Source of the DNA: Deltaproteobacteria bacterium
GTDB taxonomy: Bacteria > Desulfobacterota > Dissulfuribacteria > Dissulfuribacterales > QOAL01
Direction of reading: 5' to 3'
Assembly: GCA_026986785.1 (NCBI GenBank)
Contig: JALSNW010000023.1
Coordinates: 1 to 64,000, forward strand
Length of the DNA stretch: 64,000 nucleotides
Of this stretch, positions 1-8,306 are shown piece by piece; positions within the stretch are counted from its first letter, which is position 1; each line of letters opens with the position of its first letter. Under the pieces are notes generated by a model. The model saw nothing but the letters and a program-made list of their open reading frames with translations, was not told where the DNA came from and searched no databases. The position numbers and the translations under genes are program-made.

Positions 1-1
1 G

Positions 2-103
2 ACAGGCGGTAACAGGACCCACGCGGCACGGTTGCTTGGTATAAGTGTGCGTACCCTGAGAAACAAGCTGGCAGAATACAGAAAGATGGGACTGGTCCTT
101 TGA
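2..103 (+). CDS. C-terminus of sigma-54-dependent flagellar activator (FlrC/FleR-like), partial
   Basis: Only the last 33 codons are in the window. They encode a Fis-type helix-turn-helix tail (TGGNRTHAARLLGIS, then RTLRNKL), which is the usual C-terminal DNA-binding end of NtrC-family sigma-54 activators. The gene stops 7 bp before flgB. A sigma-54 activator directly in front of flgBC-fliE is a common order for flagellar regulators of the FlrC/FleR/FlgR type, so it probably controls the flagellar genes that follow. The receiver and AAA+ domains lie outside the window, so the exact family member cannot be fixed. Confidence 0.8.
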   Translation, partial: TGGNRTHAARLLGISVRTLRNKLAEYRKMGLVL

Positions 104-110
104 GGTAGAT

Positions 111-584
111 ATGAAGACCTTATTCGATAAGACAATTCAGCTCATGCAAAAGGCCTTGGAATTGCGATCCAAGAAAAATGCCATCTTGGCCTCCAATATC
201 GCCAATGTGGATACCCCTGGTTACAGGGAAAAGGACCTTGATTTCAGACAACTGATGGAAGGATATGCAAAAAAGTTGGAAAGTGGCAAGAGAAATGTCC
301 AGGAGATAACAGGTCAAGCTGCCCCTTTTATCCCGCTTGACGGGAAAGATGTTGGGGAGCTGCCCTTGGTGGCTACTGAACCAGGCCATTTTTCAGAAGG
401 CAGTAGTTCAGCTCACGATGTGATAGAGATCTCCCGTGAAAGGGGTGTACCCAATAACGTGGACCTGGATGAACAGATGTCCAAGCTTTCAGAAAACAGT
501 CTCCATTACCAGGCGACCATCCAGCTTTTGGCAAAGAAGTTTGCACTCTTGAGGGATGCGGCTACTGAAGGAGGTAGACAATAA
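111..584 (+). CDS. flgB: Flagellar basal-body rod protein FlgB
   Basis: 157 residues, near the usual FlgB length. The N-terminal rod signature is clear: ALELRSKKNAILASNIANVDTPGYRE at about residues 16-41, the conserved ANxxTPGY motif of axial proteins. The C-terminus (YQATIQLLAKKFALLRDA) is the usual amphipathic helix that packs in the rod. FlgB forms the proximal rod next to the MS ring and is exported by the flagellar type III apparatus. The ATG at 111 lies 8 bp after the upstream stop. The flgC start codon overlaps its stop, which suggests translational coupling. Confidence 0.95.
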   Translation: MKTLFDKTIQLMQKALELRSKKNAILASNIANVDTPGYREKDLDFRQLMEGYAKKLESGKRNVQEITGQAAPFIPLDGKDVGELPLVATEPGHFSEGSSSAHDVIEISRERGVPNNVDLDEQMSKLSENSLHYQATIQLLAKKFALLRDAATEGGRQ

Positions 585-1039
585 TGAACCTTTTTACAGC
601 AATAAAAATCAGCTCCAAAGGCCTTACGGCTGAAAGGACGAGGCTCGGTGTGGCCTCCATGAACCTGGCCAATGCCCATGTCACCAGGACCAGAGAAGGC
701 GGGCCGTATAGGGCCAAATCCGTAGTCTTTTCATCTACTCCCCTGGAGACGAGACAAGATGGCAGCATCTCTGATGAAGATGGATTTGAGAAGAAGCTCT
801 CACAGCTCTTGCAGACAGTGGAGGTAAGCCAGATCGTAGATGACAAGACCCCGTTCATGGAGGTCTTTGATCCAGGGCACCCAGATGCTGACGAAAAAGG
901 AATCGTCAGGTTACCAAACGTAAACGTCATGGAGCAGATGGTGGATCTTATGAGTGCCCAGAGGGCTTACGAGGCAAATATTTCTGCCATTGATACCGCA
1001 AAGACCATGGTGCTCAAGGCCATCGACCTTGCAAGGTAG
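584..1039 (+). CDS. flgC: Flagellar basal-body rod protein FlgC
   Basis: 151 residues. The N-terminus keeps the axial-protein pattern (ASMNLANAHVTRT), and the C-terminal section has the FlgC signature VRLPNVNVMEQMVDLMSAQRAYEAN, followed by a helix ending in TAKTMVLKAIDL. FlgC is a proximal rod subunit exported through the flagellar type III system and assembles with FlgB, FlgF and FliE. Its ATG overlaps the flgB stop codon (TAATG arrangement), so the two are coupled. The usual TPGY is altered to HVTRT here, which is tolerated among FlgC proteins. Confidence 0.95.
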   Translation: MNLFTAIKISSKGLTAERTRLGVASMNLANAHVTRTREGGPYRAKSVVFSSTPLETRQDGSISDEDGFEKKLSQLLQTVEVSQIVDDKTPFMEVFDPGHPDADEKGIVRLPNVNVMEQMVDLMSAQRAYEANISAIDTAKTMVLKAIDLAR

Positions 1040-1055
1040 TTAAAGGGAGTTGGTT

Positions 1056-1358
1056 ATGAAGGTAGATCCTCTTGTCTCAGGGATGGATGGACTAAGTGGT
1101 TCTGGACAATATCACGGACCAAAGGCATCAGAAAAGAGGGAGGGTTTCTCCCAGATCTTGGAAAACGGTTTGGACAAGCTCAACAGTACTATAAATTCGG
1201 CAGATGAGCAGGCCAAGGCCCTTGCCACAGGGAAGGAAGTGGATGTATCCGATGCCATGATCGCCATCACAAAGGCAGATATTTCCTTCAAGCTGTTCTT
1301 GCAGCTCAGGAATAGGGCCATTAGTGCCTATGAAGAGATTATGAGGTTACAGTTCTAG
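1056..1358 (+). CDS. fliE: Flagellar hook-basal body protein FliE
   Basis: 100 residues from the ATG at 1056, which has a GGGAG ribosome site 6 bp upstream. A TTG two codons earlier is the alternative start but is badly spaced. The C-terminal half carries the FliE pattern VSDAMIAITKADISFKLFLQ, then RNRAISAYEEIMRLQF, a common FliE ending. FliE is a small adaptor between the MS ring (FliF) and the rod and is needed to open export of rod proteins. Its position between flgC and fliF is the standard order. Confidence 0.94.
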   Translation: MKVDPLVSGMDGLSGSGQYHGPKASEKREGFSQILENGLDKLNSTINSADEQAKALATGKEVDVSDAMIAITKADISFKLFLQLRNRAISAYEEIMRLQF

Positions 1359-1386
1359 TTGAGGAGATGACGAGGAGGTTATTCCC

Positions 1387-2994
1387 ATGGCGAAGCCAGT
1401 AGACTATCTGTCTCAGCTCAAAAGGCTCTATTCAGATCTCACCCTGAGGCAAAAGATAATATCTGGATTGGTGGCTGCTGTGGTGCTCGCGGGTTTTGCA
1501 GCCATGTTTTTTTTCATCAACGCTCCAACCTACAAGACCCTTTACTCTGATCTCGAGCAGAAAGACGCAAGCGAGATAGTTGAATGGCTCAAGAAGGAAG
1601 GGATTCCATATGAGATAACCAAGGGTGGCACTACCATAAAGGTGCCAGAGGACAGATTATATGACATAAGGCTGGCACTTGCCAGTGCTGGATTGCCAAG
1701 GTCGTCTGGGGCCGGTTTCGAGCTTTTCGACAAGACGAATCTGGGCACAACGGATTTTGTGCAAAAAGTGAATTACCAGCGGGCACTCCAGGGAGAACTG
1801 GAAAAGACCATCTCCAGGTTCCCAGAGATCAAGTCCGTAAGGGTACATATTGCCATGCCGAGAGACAGCCTCTTTGTCTCCCAGAAACAAGAGCCATCTG
1901 CTTCGGTGGTGCTGCAGCTCAAGCGGGGAAAGGAGCTTTCCAGGGTACAGACAAAGGCTATCGTCCATCTCGTTGCCTCGGCAGTCCCCAGGCTTCACAA
2001 AGAAAATGTCTCTGTGGTGGATACCTCTGGAAACGTACTCTATGAGTTTAAGCCTGATTCCAATGATCCACTAAAGGCCCAGACAAACTTGAGGCTGGTC
2101 TATCAGAGGCGACTCGAGGAATATTTCAAATACAAGATCCAGACCATGTTGGATGATGCATTGGGTGAGAAAAAGGCAGTGGTCAGGGTATCGGCTCTTG
2201 TGGATTTCGACCAGGTAAAGACCAGCGAAGACAGATTTGATCCAGATAGTACTGCCATCCGAAGTGAACAAAAAAGTGAAGAGACCCTGAAGTCGGATCA
2301 GAACGGCGGTGTGCCAGGGGTAAAGGGTGGTCTGTCCGACAAGCTCCTGGGCAATGTGGGGACAGGAGAGCAGGCCCCCCTGACCGTTAAGAAGAAAGAG
2401 ACCACTAACTATGAAATCTCCAGGGTCCAGAGGCAGATCCTTGGTGCAGTGGGAAGACTCCAAAGGCTTTCAGTAGCAGTAATGGTGGACGGGAAATACA
2501 AGACGGTCAAGGGAAAGGTGGTTTACGAGCCAAGGACACCAGAAGAACTCGCCAGCCTTGAACAGATAGTCAAGGCGGCAATGGGATTCAGTGAGAGCAG
2601 GGGAGACGAGGTAAGCGTTGTCAATGTACCTTTCTCAAAACAGCCTACCCACGAAGGCATCCTAAACAAGACCGTGGATCTGTTTTCGAAGTTTATAAGG
2701 CCTATGGCCAACCTCATCTTGGCACTCATATTCATATTTGCCATCTTGAAACCTCTTCTCAACCGTTTTGTCTTGAAGCCCCCAGAAGAGATGGCATCTG
2801 CACAGACCCCTGCCTTGGAAGGGGCAGGAGCAGAGGCAGAGGTGCCAGCTCCTCCCAGTTTCGAGCCTGTTCCGGATGTGAGAGGGGAGTTGAGGGATCT
2901 GGCCAATGAATATCCTGAAAGGGCTGCCGCATTGATAAAGGTATGGCTCAGAGAAAAGCAGACAGAGGGTGAAAAAGATGCCGAAGGTACCTGA
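1387..2994 (+). CDS. fliF: Flagellar MS-ring protein FliF
   Basis: 535 residues, the expected size. There is a membrane segment at about residues 25-47, a YscJ/FliF ring-building domain (TYKTLYSDLEQKDASEIV onward), and a second membrane segment near residue 440 (MANLILALIFIFAILKPLL). The cytoplasmic tail ends with AALIKVWLREK, the FliG-binding peptide. FliF makes the inner-membrane ring on which the rotor and export gate are built. A GAGGAGG-like ribosome site precedes the ATG. The tail overlaps fliG by 17 bp. Confidence 0.96.
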   Translation: MAKPVDYLSQLKRLYSDLTLRQKIISGLVAAVVLAGFAAMFFFINAPTYKTLYSDLEQKDASEIVEWLKKEGIPYEITKGGTTIKVPEDRLYDIRLALASAGLPRSSGAGFELFDKTNLGTTDFVQKVNYQRALQGELEKTISRFPEIKSVRVHIAMPRDSLFVSQKQEPSASVVLQLKRGKELSRVQTKAIVHLVASAVPRLHKENVSVVDTSGNVLYEFKPDSNDPLKAQTNLRLVYQRRLEEYFKYKIQTMLDDALGEKKAVVRVSALVDFDQVKTSEDRFDPDSTAIRSEQKSEETLKSDQNGGVPGVKGGLSDKLLGNVGTGEQAPLTVKKKETTNYEISRVQRQILGAVGRLQRLSVAVMVDGKYKTVKGKVVYEPRTPEELASLEQIVKAAMGFSESRGDEVSVVNVPFSKQPTHEGILNKTVDLFSKFIRPMANLILALIFIFAILKPLLNRFVLKPPEEMASAQTPALEGAGAEAEVPAPPSFEPVPDVRGELRDLANEYPERAAALIKVWLREKQTEGEKDAEGT

Positions 2995-4009
2995 TGTCTC
3001 AGACTTGAAGAATCCAAAAGGCCCTGTCAAGGCGGCAATATTCCTCCTTGCAATGGGAGAGGTCTTCACCTCCGAGGTATTCAAGTACCTCAAGGAAGAC
3101 GAGGTCAGGAAGGTTTCTACCCTCATGGCCCAGATACAGCATATCCCAGGAGAGGGCGTGCAGAAGGTCTTGGATGAGGTAAAGGCCAAGATGGGGATGG
3201 TTCAAGGTGAGATGAGTGTTCCTGTAGAGGAATTCCTAAAGAAGGTGCTTTTTAATTCAATGCCAGAAGAGCAGGCCAAGCAGATCTATGAAGACATCAT
3301 GAGACAGCTTCATCCCTCTACTTTTCAAAAGCTGTCCAGCCTGGAGCCAAAGGTGATAGTGAATTTTTTGAGCAATGAGCATCCCCAGACCATTGCTGTT
3401 ATCTTGGCACATCTTGAGCCATCTCTTGCCGCTCAGATCCTTGAGGAACTCAGTGATAAGCTCCAGGCCGATGTGATGCTCAGGATAGCCCATCTCGAGA
3501 AGATAAGTCCAGAGATAGTAGCTGAGATAGACAGGGTGTTGGAAGAGGAACTCTTCTCTGTAGAGATGAGTGATGCAACCAAGGTTGGAGGGGCTGAAAA
3601 GGTCGCAGAGATCCTCAACAGCGTAGATCGCAACCTTGAAGATACCTTGATGGAACAGATAGAGGACACCTCCGAAGAGCTTGCAGAAGAGATCAGAAAG
3701 CTCATGTTCAAATTCGAAGACCTATTGCAAGTTGACGATCTTGCAATCGTGGCAATACTGAAGGAGATAAGCACAGAGGAATTGAAGCTTGCCCTCAAGG
3801 CCGCATCGGAAGAGCTCAGGGCCAAATTCTTCAATAACATGTCCGAGAGGGCAGGGATGATGCTCAAGGAAGATCTCGAGGCCATGGGGCCTGTGCGTCT
3901 AAAAGATGTGGAACAAGCGCAACAGGCAATAATAAGGGTGGCCAAGCGTCTTGAAAGCGAGGGTAAGATCGTCCTTGGAGGAAAGGGCGGAGACGATGTG
4001 TTGGTATAG
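2978..4009 (+). CDS. fliG: Flagellar motor switch protein FliG
   Basis: 343 residues from the ATG at 2978, which has GAGGG about 8 bp upstream. A GTG at 2969 would add three residues. All FliG parts are present: the FliF-binding N domain, the middle domain with the EHPQTIAVILAHL motif that contacts FliM, and the C-terminal torque domain with charged residues around IRKLMFKFEDLLQVDD. FliG couples stator ion flow to rotation. The overlap with fliF suggests the two partners are translated together. Confidence 0.96.
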   Translation: MPKVPDVSDLKNPKGPVKAAIFLLAMGEVFTSEVFKYLKEDEVRKVSTLMAQIQHIPGEGVQKVLDEVKAKMGMVQGEMSVPVEEFLKKVLFNSMPEEQAKQIYEDIMRQLHPSTFQKLSSLEPKVIVNFLSNEHPQTIAVILAHLEPSLAAQILEELSDKLQADVMLRIAHLEKISPEIVAEIDRVLEEELFSVEMSDATKVGGAEKVAEILNSVDRNLEDTLMEQIEDTSEELAEEIRKLMFKFEDLLQVDDLAIVAILKEISTEELKLALKAASEELRAKFFNNMSERAGMMLKEDLEAMGPVRLKDVEQAQQAIIRVAKRLESEGKIVLGGKGGDDVLV

Positions 4010-4051
4010 TCCATCTTTTTCTGACCATTTGTTGAATTGGTGGTCTTGAAA

Positions 4052-4939
4052 ATGGCAAAGGTCATCAAGCATGGAAGATGTGACTACCATTTTCTGGATC
4101 AGGGCAGAAACTCTATCCAGGAAGAAAATGGGGACAAAGGCGCCATCTTTAATTCCCTTCATGGCCTGGTACCTGGAGGGGCTCAACAACCTCGACAAGG
4201 AACTGTAGCCAAAAAGGATGTGGAAGATCCGGCTGAGTTGATCGAGGGACAAAGGCAAAGATGCGAGGCAATGCTGCTGGAGACCCAAAAAGAGGTTGAG
4301 GCCATGAAAGCAGAGGCCCAAGAAGTTCTATCGACTGCAAGATCAAAGGCAGCAGAGATAGAGAGCCAGGCCTATGCCCAGGGTTATGAGCAGGGGCAGA
4401 AGGATGGTGAACAGCTTGGCAGACAACAGTTCAATGTAGCCCTTCAACACCTTGAGTCAGTGGTAGAGGACCTAAAAAGGCAAAGCGCCAGTCTGGTATC
4501 CAAGTATGAGGCCCAGATGGTCCAGATCAGTCTTCTCGTAGCAGGCAAGGTCATAGAAGGGCAGGTCTCGGAAGATCGACAGCTTGTTGCCAGGGTGCTT
4601 TCTGCCTCCCTTAAAAAGACAGTAGAGGGTAGTAGCATCACTATACATGTGAATCCCAGGGACTGGGAAAACCTTGGGGAAGATTTCCTGTCCCGGCTGT
4701 CATCTCCAGGCGGCAACATCGTAGATGTAAGGGCTGATGCCTCGGTGAAAAGGGGAGGCTGTCTTATTAAGACAGAGTTTGGCCTGATTGATGCCACTAC
4801 TGAGTCGAGATGGAAGGCCATGGTTGAGGCAATAAACGAGAGCCTTAAAGAAAGGACGGGCATAGAGGTGGACGACAATATAAAAAGACTTCTGGATGAG
4901 CCAAGGGAGGATTCTGACGCTCACAGTGGAGACAAATAG
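4052..4939 (+). CDS. fliH: Flagellar assembly protein FliH (stator of the export ATPase)
   Basis: About 295 residues from the ATG at 4052, with GGTGG 8 bp upstream. Homology is weak along the first 80 residues, as is normal for FliH. A charged coiled coil follows (EAMKAEAQEVLSTARSKAAEIESQAYAQGYEQGQKDG). The C-terminal domain (GKVIEGQVSEDRQLVARVL, then VNPRDWENL) resembles FliH/YscL and the V-ATPase E subunit. FliH dimers hold FliI at the export gate. The 3' end overlaps fliI by 44 bp in another frame. Confidence 0.92.
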   Translation: MAKVIKHGRCDYHFLDQGRNSIQEENGDKGAIFNSLHGLVPGGAQQPRQGTVAKKDVEDPAELIEGQRQRCEAMLLETQKEVEAMKAEAQEVLSTARSKAAEIESQAYAQGYEQGQKDGEQLGRQQFNVALQHLESVVEDLKRQSASLVSKYEAQMVQISLLVAGKVIEGQVSEDRQLVARVLSASLKKTVEGSSITIHVNPRDWENLGEDFLSRLSSPGGNIVDVRADASVKRGGCLIKTEFGLIDATTESRWKAMVEAINESLKERTGIEVDDNIKRLLDEPREDSDAHSGDK

Positions 4940-6266
4940 CAAACCATATCAAGGACATTCAATAGACCTGGAACCATATGTGGAAGCTTCGGCATCCGCC
5001 AATCTCATCCGTTCCTGCGGCATAGTTCAGGAGGTTATAGGCATGGTCATAGAGGGACTAGGCCCAGGAGTGCCAGTAGGGGGGATATGTTCCGTAGAGC
5101 TCAACGGATCGGATATTCTCCAGGCCGAGGCCGTAGGTTTCAGGAAGAACAGGGTATTGTTAATGCCCTTGGGGGATATGCGTGGGATCGAACCAGGAAG
5201 CAAGATATGGGTGAATGAACAGGAGGCGAAGGTGGGCGTTGGCCCAGGGCTCTTGGGTAGAATCTTGGATGGTACAGGCACTGCCATAGATGGGAAAGGG
5301 GCCCTCAAGGTAGATGATCAGTATCCCCTTTATGCAGCCCCTTTGAACCCTATGAAAAGACCTCGTATAGATATGCCTGTAGATGTTGGCATACGTGCCG
5401 TAAATGCATGTCTAACACTGGGCAAAGGCCAACGTATTGCAATCATGGCAGGTTCCGGCGTGGGAAAGAGCACTCTTCTTGGCATGATAGCTAGGCATAC
5501 GGCAGCAGATGTCAGTGTAATAGCACTCATTGGAGAACGCGGCAGAGAGCTCAGGGATTTTATCGAAAGGGATCTTGGAGAGGATGGCTTGGCACGCTCA
5601 GTGGTGGTTGTTGCCACATCTGATCAACCTCCCCTCATACGCATGAGAGGTGCCTATCTGGCAATGGCTATTGCCGAATATTTCAGGGATTGTGGCAAGG
5701 ACGTGATACTGATGATGGATTCTGTAACCAGATTCGCAATGGCCCATAGGGAGGTAGGACTTTCCATTGGAGAGCCGCCGACCTCAAGAGGCTATACCCC
5801 GTCTGTATTTGCAGAACTACCAAAACTCTTGGAGAGGGCAGGCAGAAAAGAGGCGGGAGGCAGTATAACTGGCATCTATACCGTCCTTGTAGAAGGTGAT
5901 GACATGAATGAACCCATAGCCGATTCGGTCCGCAGTATAGTGGATGGCCATATAGTGCTCAAGAGGGAGTTGGCACATCAGGGTCACTATCCAGCCATAG
6001 ATATCCTATCCAGTGTCAGTAGGCTCATGGCAGATATTGCAGCCCCGGGACAGATAAAATCCTATCAACAATTGGTAAAGGTATTATCAGTATATGAGAG
6101 GGCTGAAGACCTCGTAAATCTTGGTGCGTATAACATGGGAACAAATCCTGAGATAGACTTTGCCCTTAACAAGATAGAAGAGGTCAAGGCCTTTTTGAGG
6201 CAGAACGTGGATGAGTGCTCTAGCCTTGAGGAGAGCATTTCAAGGCTTATTGGCATTTTTCAGTAA
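4896..6266 (+). CDS. fliI: Flagellum-specific ATP synthase FliI
   Basis: 456 residues. The ATPase core has Walker A GSGVGKST (about residue 187), Walker B VILMMDSVTR, and the FliI/YscN pattern GEPPTSRGYTPSVFAELPKL. The C-terminus (LIGIFQ) is typical. FliI powers unfolding and delivery of export substrates together with FliH and FliJ. The start lies inside fliH, 44 bp before its stop. No better-placed start was found, because a later GTG would remove conserved N-terminal residues. Confidence 0.96.
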   Translation: MSQGRILTLTVETNSKPYQGHSIDLEPYVEASASANLIRSCGIVQEVIGMVIEGLGPGVPVGGICSVELNGSDILQAEAVGFRKNRVLLMPLGDMRGIEPGSKIWVNEQEAKVGVGPGLLGRILDGTGTAIDGKGALKVDDQYPLYAAPLNPMKRPRIDMPVDVGIRAVNACLTLGKGQRIAIMAGSGVGKSTLLGMIARHTAADVSVIALIGERGRELRDFIERDLGEDGLARSVVVVATSDQPPLIRMRGAYLAMAIAEYFRDCGKDVILMMDSVTRFAMAHREVGLSIGEPPTSRGYTPSVFAELPKLLERAGRKEAGGSITGIYTVLVEGDDMNEPIADSVRSIVDGHIVLKRELAHQGHYPAIDILSSVSRLMADIAAPGQIKSYQQLVKVLSVYERAEDLVNLGAYNMGTNPEIDFALNKIEEVKAFLRQNVDECSSLEESISRLIGIFQ

Positions 6267-6272
6267 GGGGAC

Positions 6273-6725
6273 ATGGCCTTCAATTTTCGACTGAAGACCC
6301 TTTTGACCATGAGAAAGCGCATGGAAGAGGCAGCGGAGATGAAGCTTACCTCCCTCGTACACAAGAGGGATAGAGCCAAAAAGGCCTTTGAGAATGAACA
6401 TACGAGGTTGGAGGAGGCCAGGAAGGATATGGAAAAACGAATGGAACAAGGCATCGTATCGGATGAATTTCAGTTTAAGTGGCTTCAGATATCCCACCTG
6501 GAGAAGAGGTGCAAGGAGTTGGCGGCCGCTCTGGAAGAGGCGGAAATAGAGTTGAGCCAGGGTAGGATAGAACTCCAACAGAGACATGTTGAAACAGAGC
6601 TTGTTTCTAACCTCAGAGAAAGGGATCTCAAAAGATATCTCCAAGAGGTGGATAGGCAGTTACAAAAGGAATTAGACGATATTGCAGCCTTGAGACACAA
6701 TAGATTGAAGGGCAATTCCAGGTGA
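6273..6725 (+). CDS. fliJ: Flagellar export protein FliJ
   Basis: 150 residues, almost wholly alpha-helical coiled coil (FRLKTLLTMRKRMEEAAEMKL, then the Glu/Lys-rich repeat LEEARKDMEKRMEQ). This matches the FliJ family, the central stalk-like chaperone of the FliI ring. It begins 6 bp after fliI and ends at the start of the next gene. The size, position and coiled-coil pattern identify it. Sequence conservation in this family is low. Confidence 0.9.
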   Translation: MAFNFRLKTLLTMRKRMEEAAEMKLTSLVHKRDRAKKAFENEHTRLEEARKDMEKRMEQGIVSDEFQFKWLQISHLEKRCKELAAALEEAEIELSQGRIELQQRHVETELVSNLRERDLKRYLQEVDRQLQKELDDIAALRHNRLKGNSR

Positions 6726-6745
6726 TTGGCATAAATAGGAAAGGC

Positions 6746-7333
6746 ATGAAAGATCATAAAATTAATCGACTCCCTTTTGACAAAGTGGTTGGTGCCATGG
6801 GCTTGACCCTTTTTCTATTATTTACAGGTCTTGGTCCTTGCAAGTCATATGGTGCACGGGCAGACATCTCGGCTCATGGGGACAAGGGTACAAATATTGG
6901 TGCAGGTGAATACCTTAAAGACAATTCGAAAAATTGTCATCCAGAGTTTTTGGTCCTTCTGAGGCAGAAGAAATTGGATCTCGAAAAGAAAAACGAAAGC
7001 CTTGCCAAAGAGGAACAGGATCTAGATTTTCTCAGGCAGGAGATGGACAATAAAGTGAAGATGTTGAAAGATCTTCAGAGAAGCCTTGAGGGGCCTGTGA
7101 AAAGGAGAAAGTTTCAGGAACAGGCCAGGCTTCAGCACCTTGCCGGGGTATATGGCTCAATGGAGCCATCCAGGGCAGCGGCCCTTCTGGACAAGATGGA
7201 TGAAGATACTGTTACAAAACTATTTTCCATTATGAAAAGCAAAAAGGTGGCCCCGATACTTTCAAAAATGTCCCCAGACAAGGCTGCCAGAATAAGCGCC
7301 TATCTCTACAAAAAACCTCCTCCAGAATATTAG
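6746..7333 (+). CDS. MotE-like flagellar operon protein (MgtE N-domain)
   Basis: About 195 residues. A hydrophobic N-terminal segment (VVGAMGLTLFLLFTGLG) serves as a signal or membrane anchor, then comes a long coiled coil (residues ~70-120), then a compact C-terminal repeat (LAGVYGSMEPSRAAALLDKMDEDTVTKLF) of the MgtE intracellular N-domain type. Proteins of this design follow fliJ in many flagellar operons. In rhizobia the relative MotE is a periplasmic chaperone of the stator protein MotC. The ATG at 6746 has AGGA upstream; a GTG at 6722 is the alternative. It appears to be the last gene of the flagellar operon here. Confidence 0.82.
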   Translation: MKDHKINRLPFDKVVGAMGLTLFLLFTGLGPCKSYGARADISAHGDKGTNIGAGEYLKDNSKNCHPEFLVLLRQKKLDLEKKNESLAKEEQDLDFLRQEMDNKVKMLKDLQRSLEGPVKRRKFQEQARLQHLAGVYGSMEPSRAAALLDKMDEDTVTKLFSIMKSKKVAPILSKMSPDKAARISAYLYKKPPPEY

Positions 7334-7602
7334 GGCATGAATAGTTCTTGGCAAATCAATATCGATGTCCATGGCCTGATCCTTTATGAGACAAGCTCAG
7401 CTTGACATTTGACAGGTTAGTCATATATTATTCTTCACTCAACCTGGATACATGGGCTAGATCAGCTATGGCTCAGCAGGTTGTTATGTAACTTACGCCG
7501 GGAAAATCTTGGGTATCAGGTCTATGGCATGATTTGGCCGAAGGCCTGAGGACTTGTGTACTGTTTCGTATCTTTCCAGCGAATTAACGATTGTAGGTTG
7601 AT
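7334..7602 (+). other. Intergenic leader with possible RNA structure, unidentified
   Basis: No coding frame is convincing here. The region holds the promoter at 7402-7431. After it comes a stretch that can fold: AACCTG/CAGGTT arms (about 7440-7482) enclosing a smaller GGCT/AGCT stem, and further on a tight GGCC-GAA-GGCC hairpin at about 7538-7548. None of the standard SRP RNA, 6S RNA or tmRNA core motifs is visible. It may be a small RNA, a tRNA precursor leader or simply spacer. Confidence 0.35.
7402..7431 (+). promoter_or_regulatory. Near-consensus sigma-70 promoter
   Basis: TTGACA at 7402-7407 is followed by TATATT (16-bp spacing) or TATTAT (18-bp spacing), each five of six matches to the -10 consensus. 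It lies about 70 bp after the flagellar operon and points toward tRNA-Gly. A start near 7437 would give a leader of about 165 nt before the tRNA. Confidence 0.6.
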
Positions 7603-7678
7603 GCGGGTGTAGCTCAGCTGGTAGAGTACAAGCTTCCCAAGCTTGGAGTCGCGGGTTCGAGGCCCGTCACCCGCTCCA
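7603..7678 (+). tRNA. tRNA-Gly (anticodon CCC)
   Basis: The cloverleaf is complete. Acceptor arms GCGGGTG (7603-7609) and CACCCGC (7668-7674) pair fully. The D arm is GCTCAGCTGGTAGAGT. The anticodon stem CAAGC/GCTTG encloses loop TTCCCAA, giving anticodon CCC for glycine codon GGG. The T arm contains GGTTCGA. The discriminator T is followed by an encoded CCA at 7676-7678. Confidence 0.95.
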
Positions 7679-7782
7679 TCCCTTTTTGAGGTTGGACTGC
7701 CTCTTACCGAGAGGTATTTCGGTAATGGCAGTGCTTACTTCGATGAGTGGAGGTATAAAAATTTATATCTTTGTCTCTCGTG

Positions 7783-7811
7783 AAGTGGGCTCTGCCCACT
7801 TTTTTATTTTT
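7783..7811 (+). terminator. Rho-independent terminator/attenuator before rimP
   Basis: A perfect 8-bp stem AAGTGGGC (7783-7790) / GCCCACTT (7794-7801) with a TCT loop is followed by a T-rich run (TTTTATTTTT). It lies between tRNA-Gly and the rimP start, so it can end the tRNA transcript or act as an attenuator for the rimP-nusA-infB operon. It falls only 8 bp before the chosen rimP ATG, which argues against the longer rimP frame that would run through it. Confidence 0.8.
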
Positions 7812-7818
7812 GGACAAT

Positions 7819-8289
7819 ATGGGGTTCGAACAGAGGAAAAAGCAGATAGAGACCAAGGTAAGCGAATTACTCGAGCCCTTGGTAATATATAATCAGATGG
7901 AGTTGGTCTGCGTGGAATATCTAAAGGGTCCCCGAGGACCTGTGCTTCGTCTCATTATCGACAAGACCGGGGGGGTGAGCTTGGACGACTGCGCTCGGAT
8001 AAGTAGGGTCGCCAGTGATGTGCTCGATGTACATGATCCAGTACCAGGCAGCTATAATCTCGAGGTTTCTTCTCCTGGAATCAACAGGAGACTTGTAAGG
8101 GATGAAGATTATGAAAGATTTTCTGGGGAAAAGGTGTTGATCAAGACATCGGACTCTATTCAGGGCCGAAGACGCTTCAAAGGCATCTTGAGAGGGCTCA
8201 GAGATGGCCAGGTTATTGTGGAGGCATCGGGTGAGGAATTTGCGCTTCCCTTGGAACTGATTGCAAAAGCAAGATTGGATATTCTTTGA
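7819..8289 (+). CDS. rimP: Ribosome maturation factor RimP
   Basis: 156 residues from the ATG at 7819. A longer frame from 7771 would translate the terminator hairpin and add 16 residues absent from the family. RimP features are present: a start region with a helix and LVCVEY, then GPVLRLIIDK, GVSLDDCARISR and the motif NLEVSSPGINRRL. RimP is needed for 30S subunit maturation. It opens the rimP-nusA-ylxR-infB operon. The ribosome site is weak (TTTTTGGAC). Confidence 0.93.
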   Translation: MGFEQRKKQIETKVSELLEPLVIYNQMELVCVEYLKGPRGPVLRLIIDKTGGVSLDDCARISRVASDVLDVHDPVPGSYNLEVSSPGINRRLVRDEDYERFSGEKVLIKTSDSIQGRRRFKGILRGLRDGQVIVEASGEEFALPLELIAKARLDIL

Positions 8290-8306
8290 TCGGGGATGAT
8301 TAATCT

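Noticed and set aside
7438-7602. SRP RNA, 6S RNA or tmRNA
   Set aside because: The conserved SRP GGAAGG/AGCAGCC core, the 6S bubble layout and a tmRNA tag frame are all missing.
7771-7818. Longer rimP start at 7771
   Set aside because: It would translate through a perfect terminator hairpin and adds residues that RimP proteins do not have.
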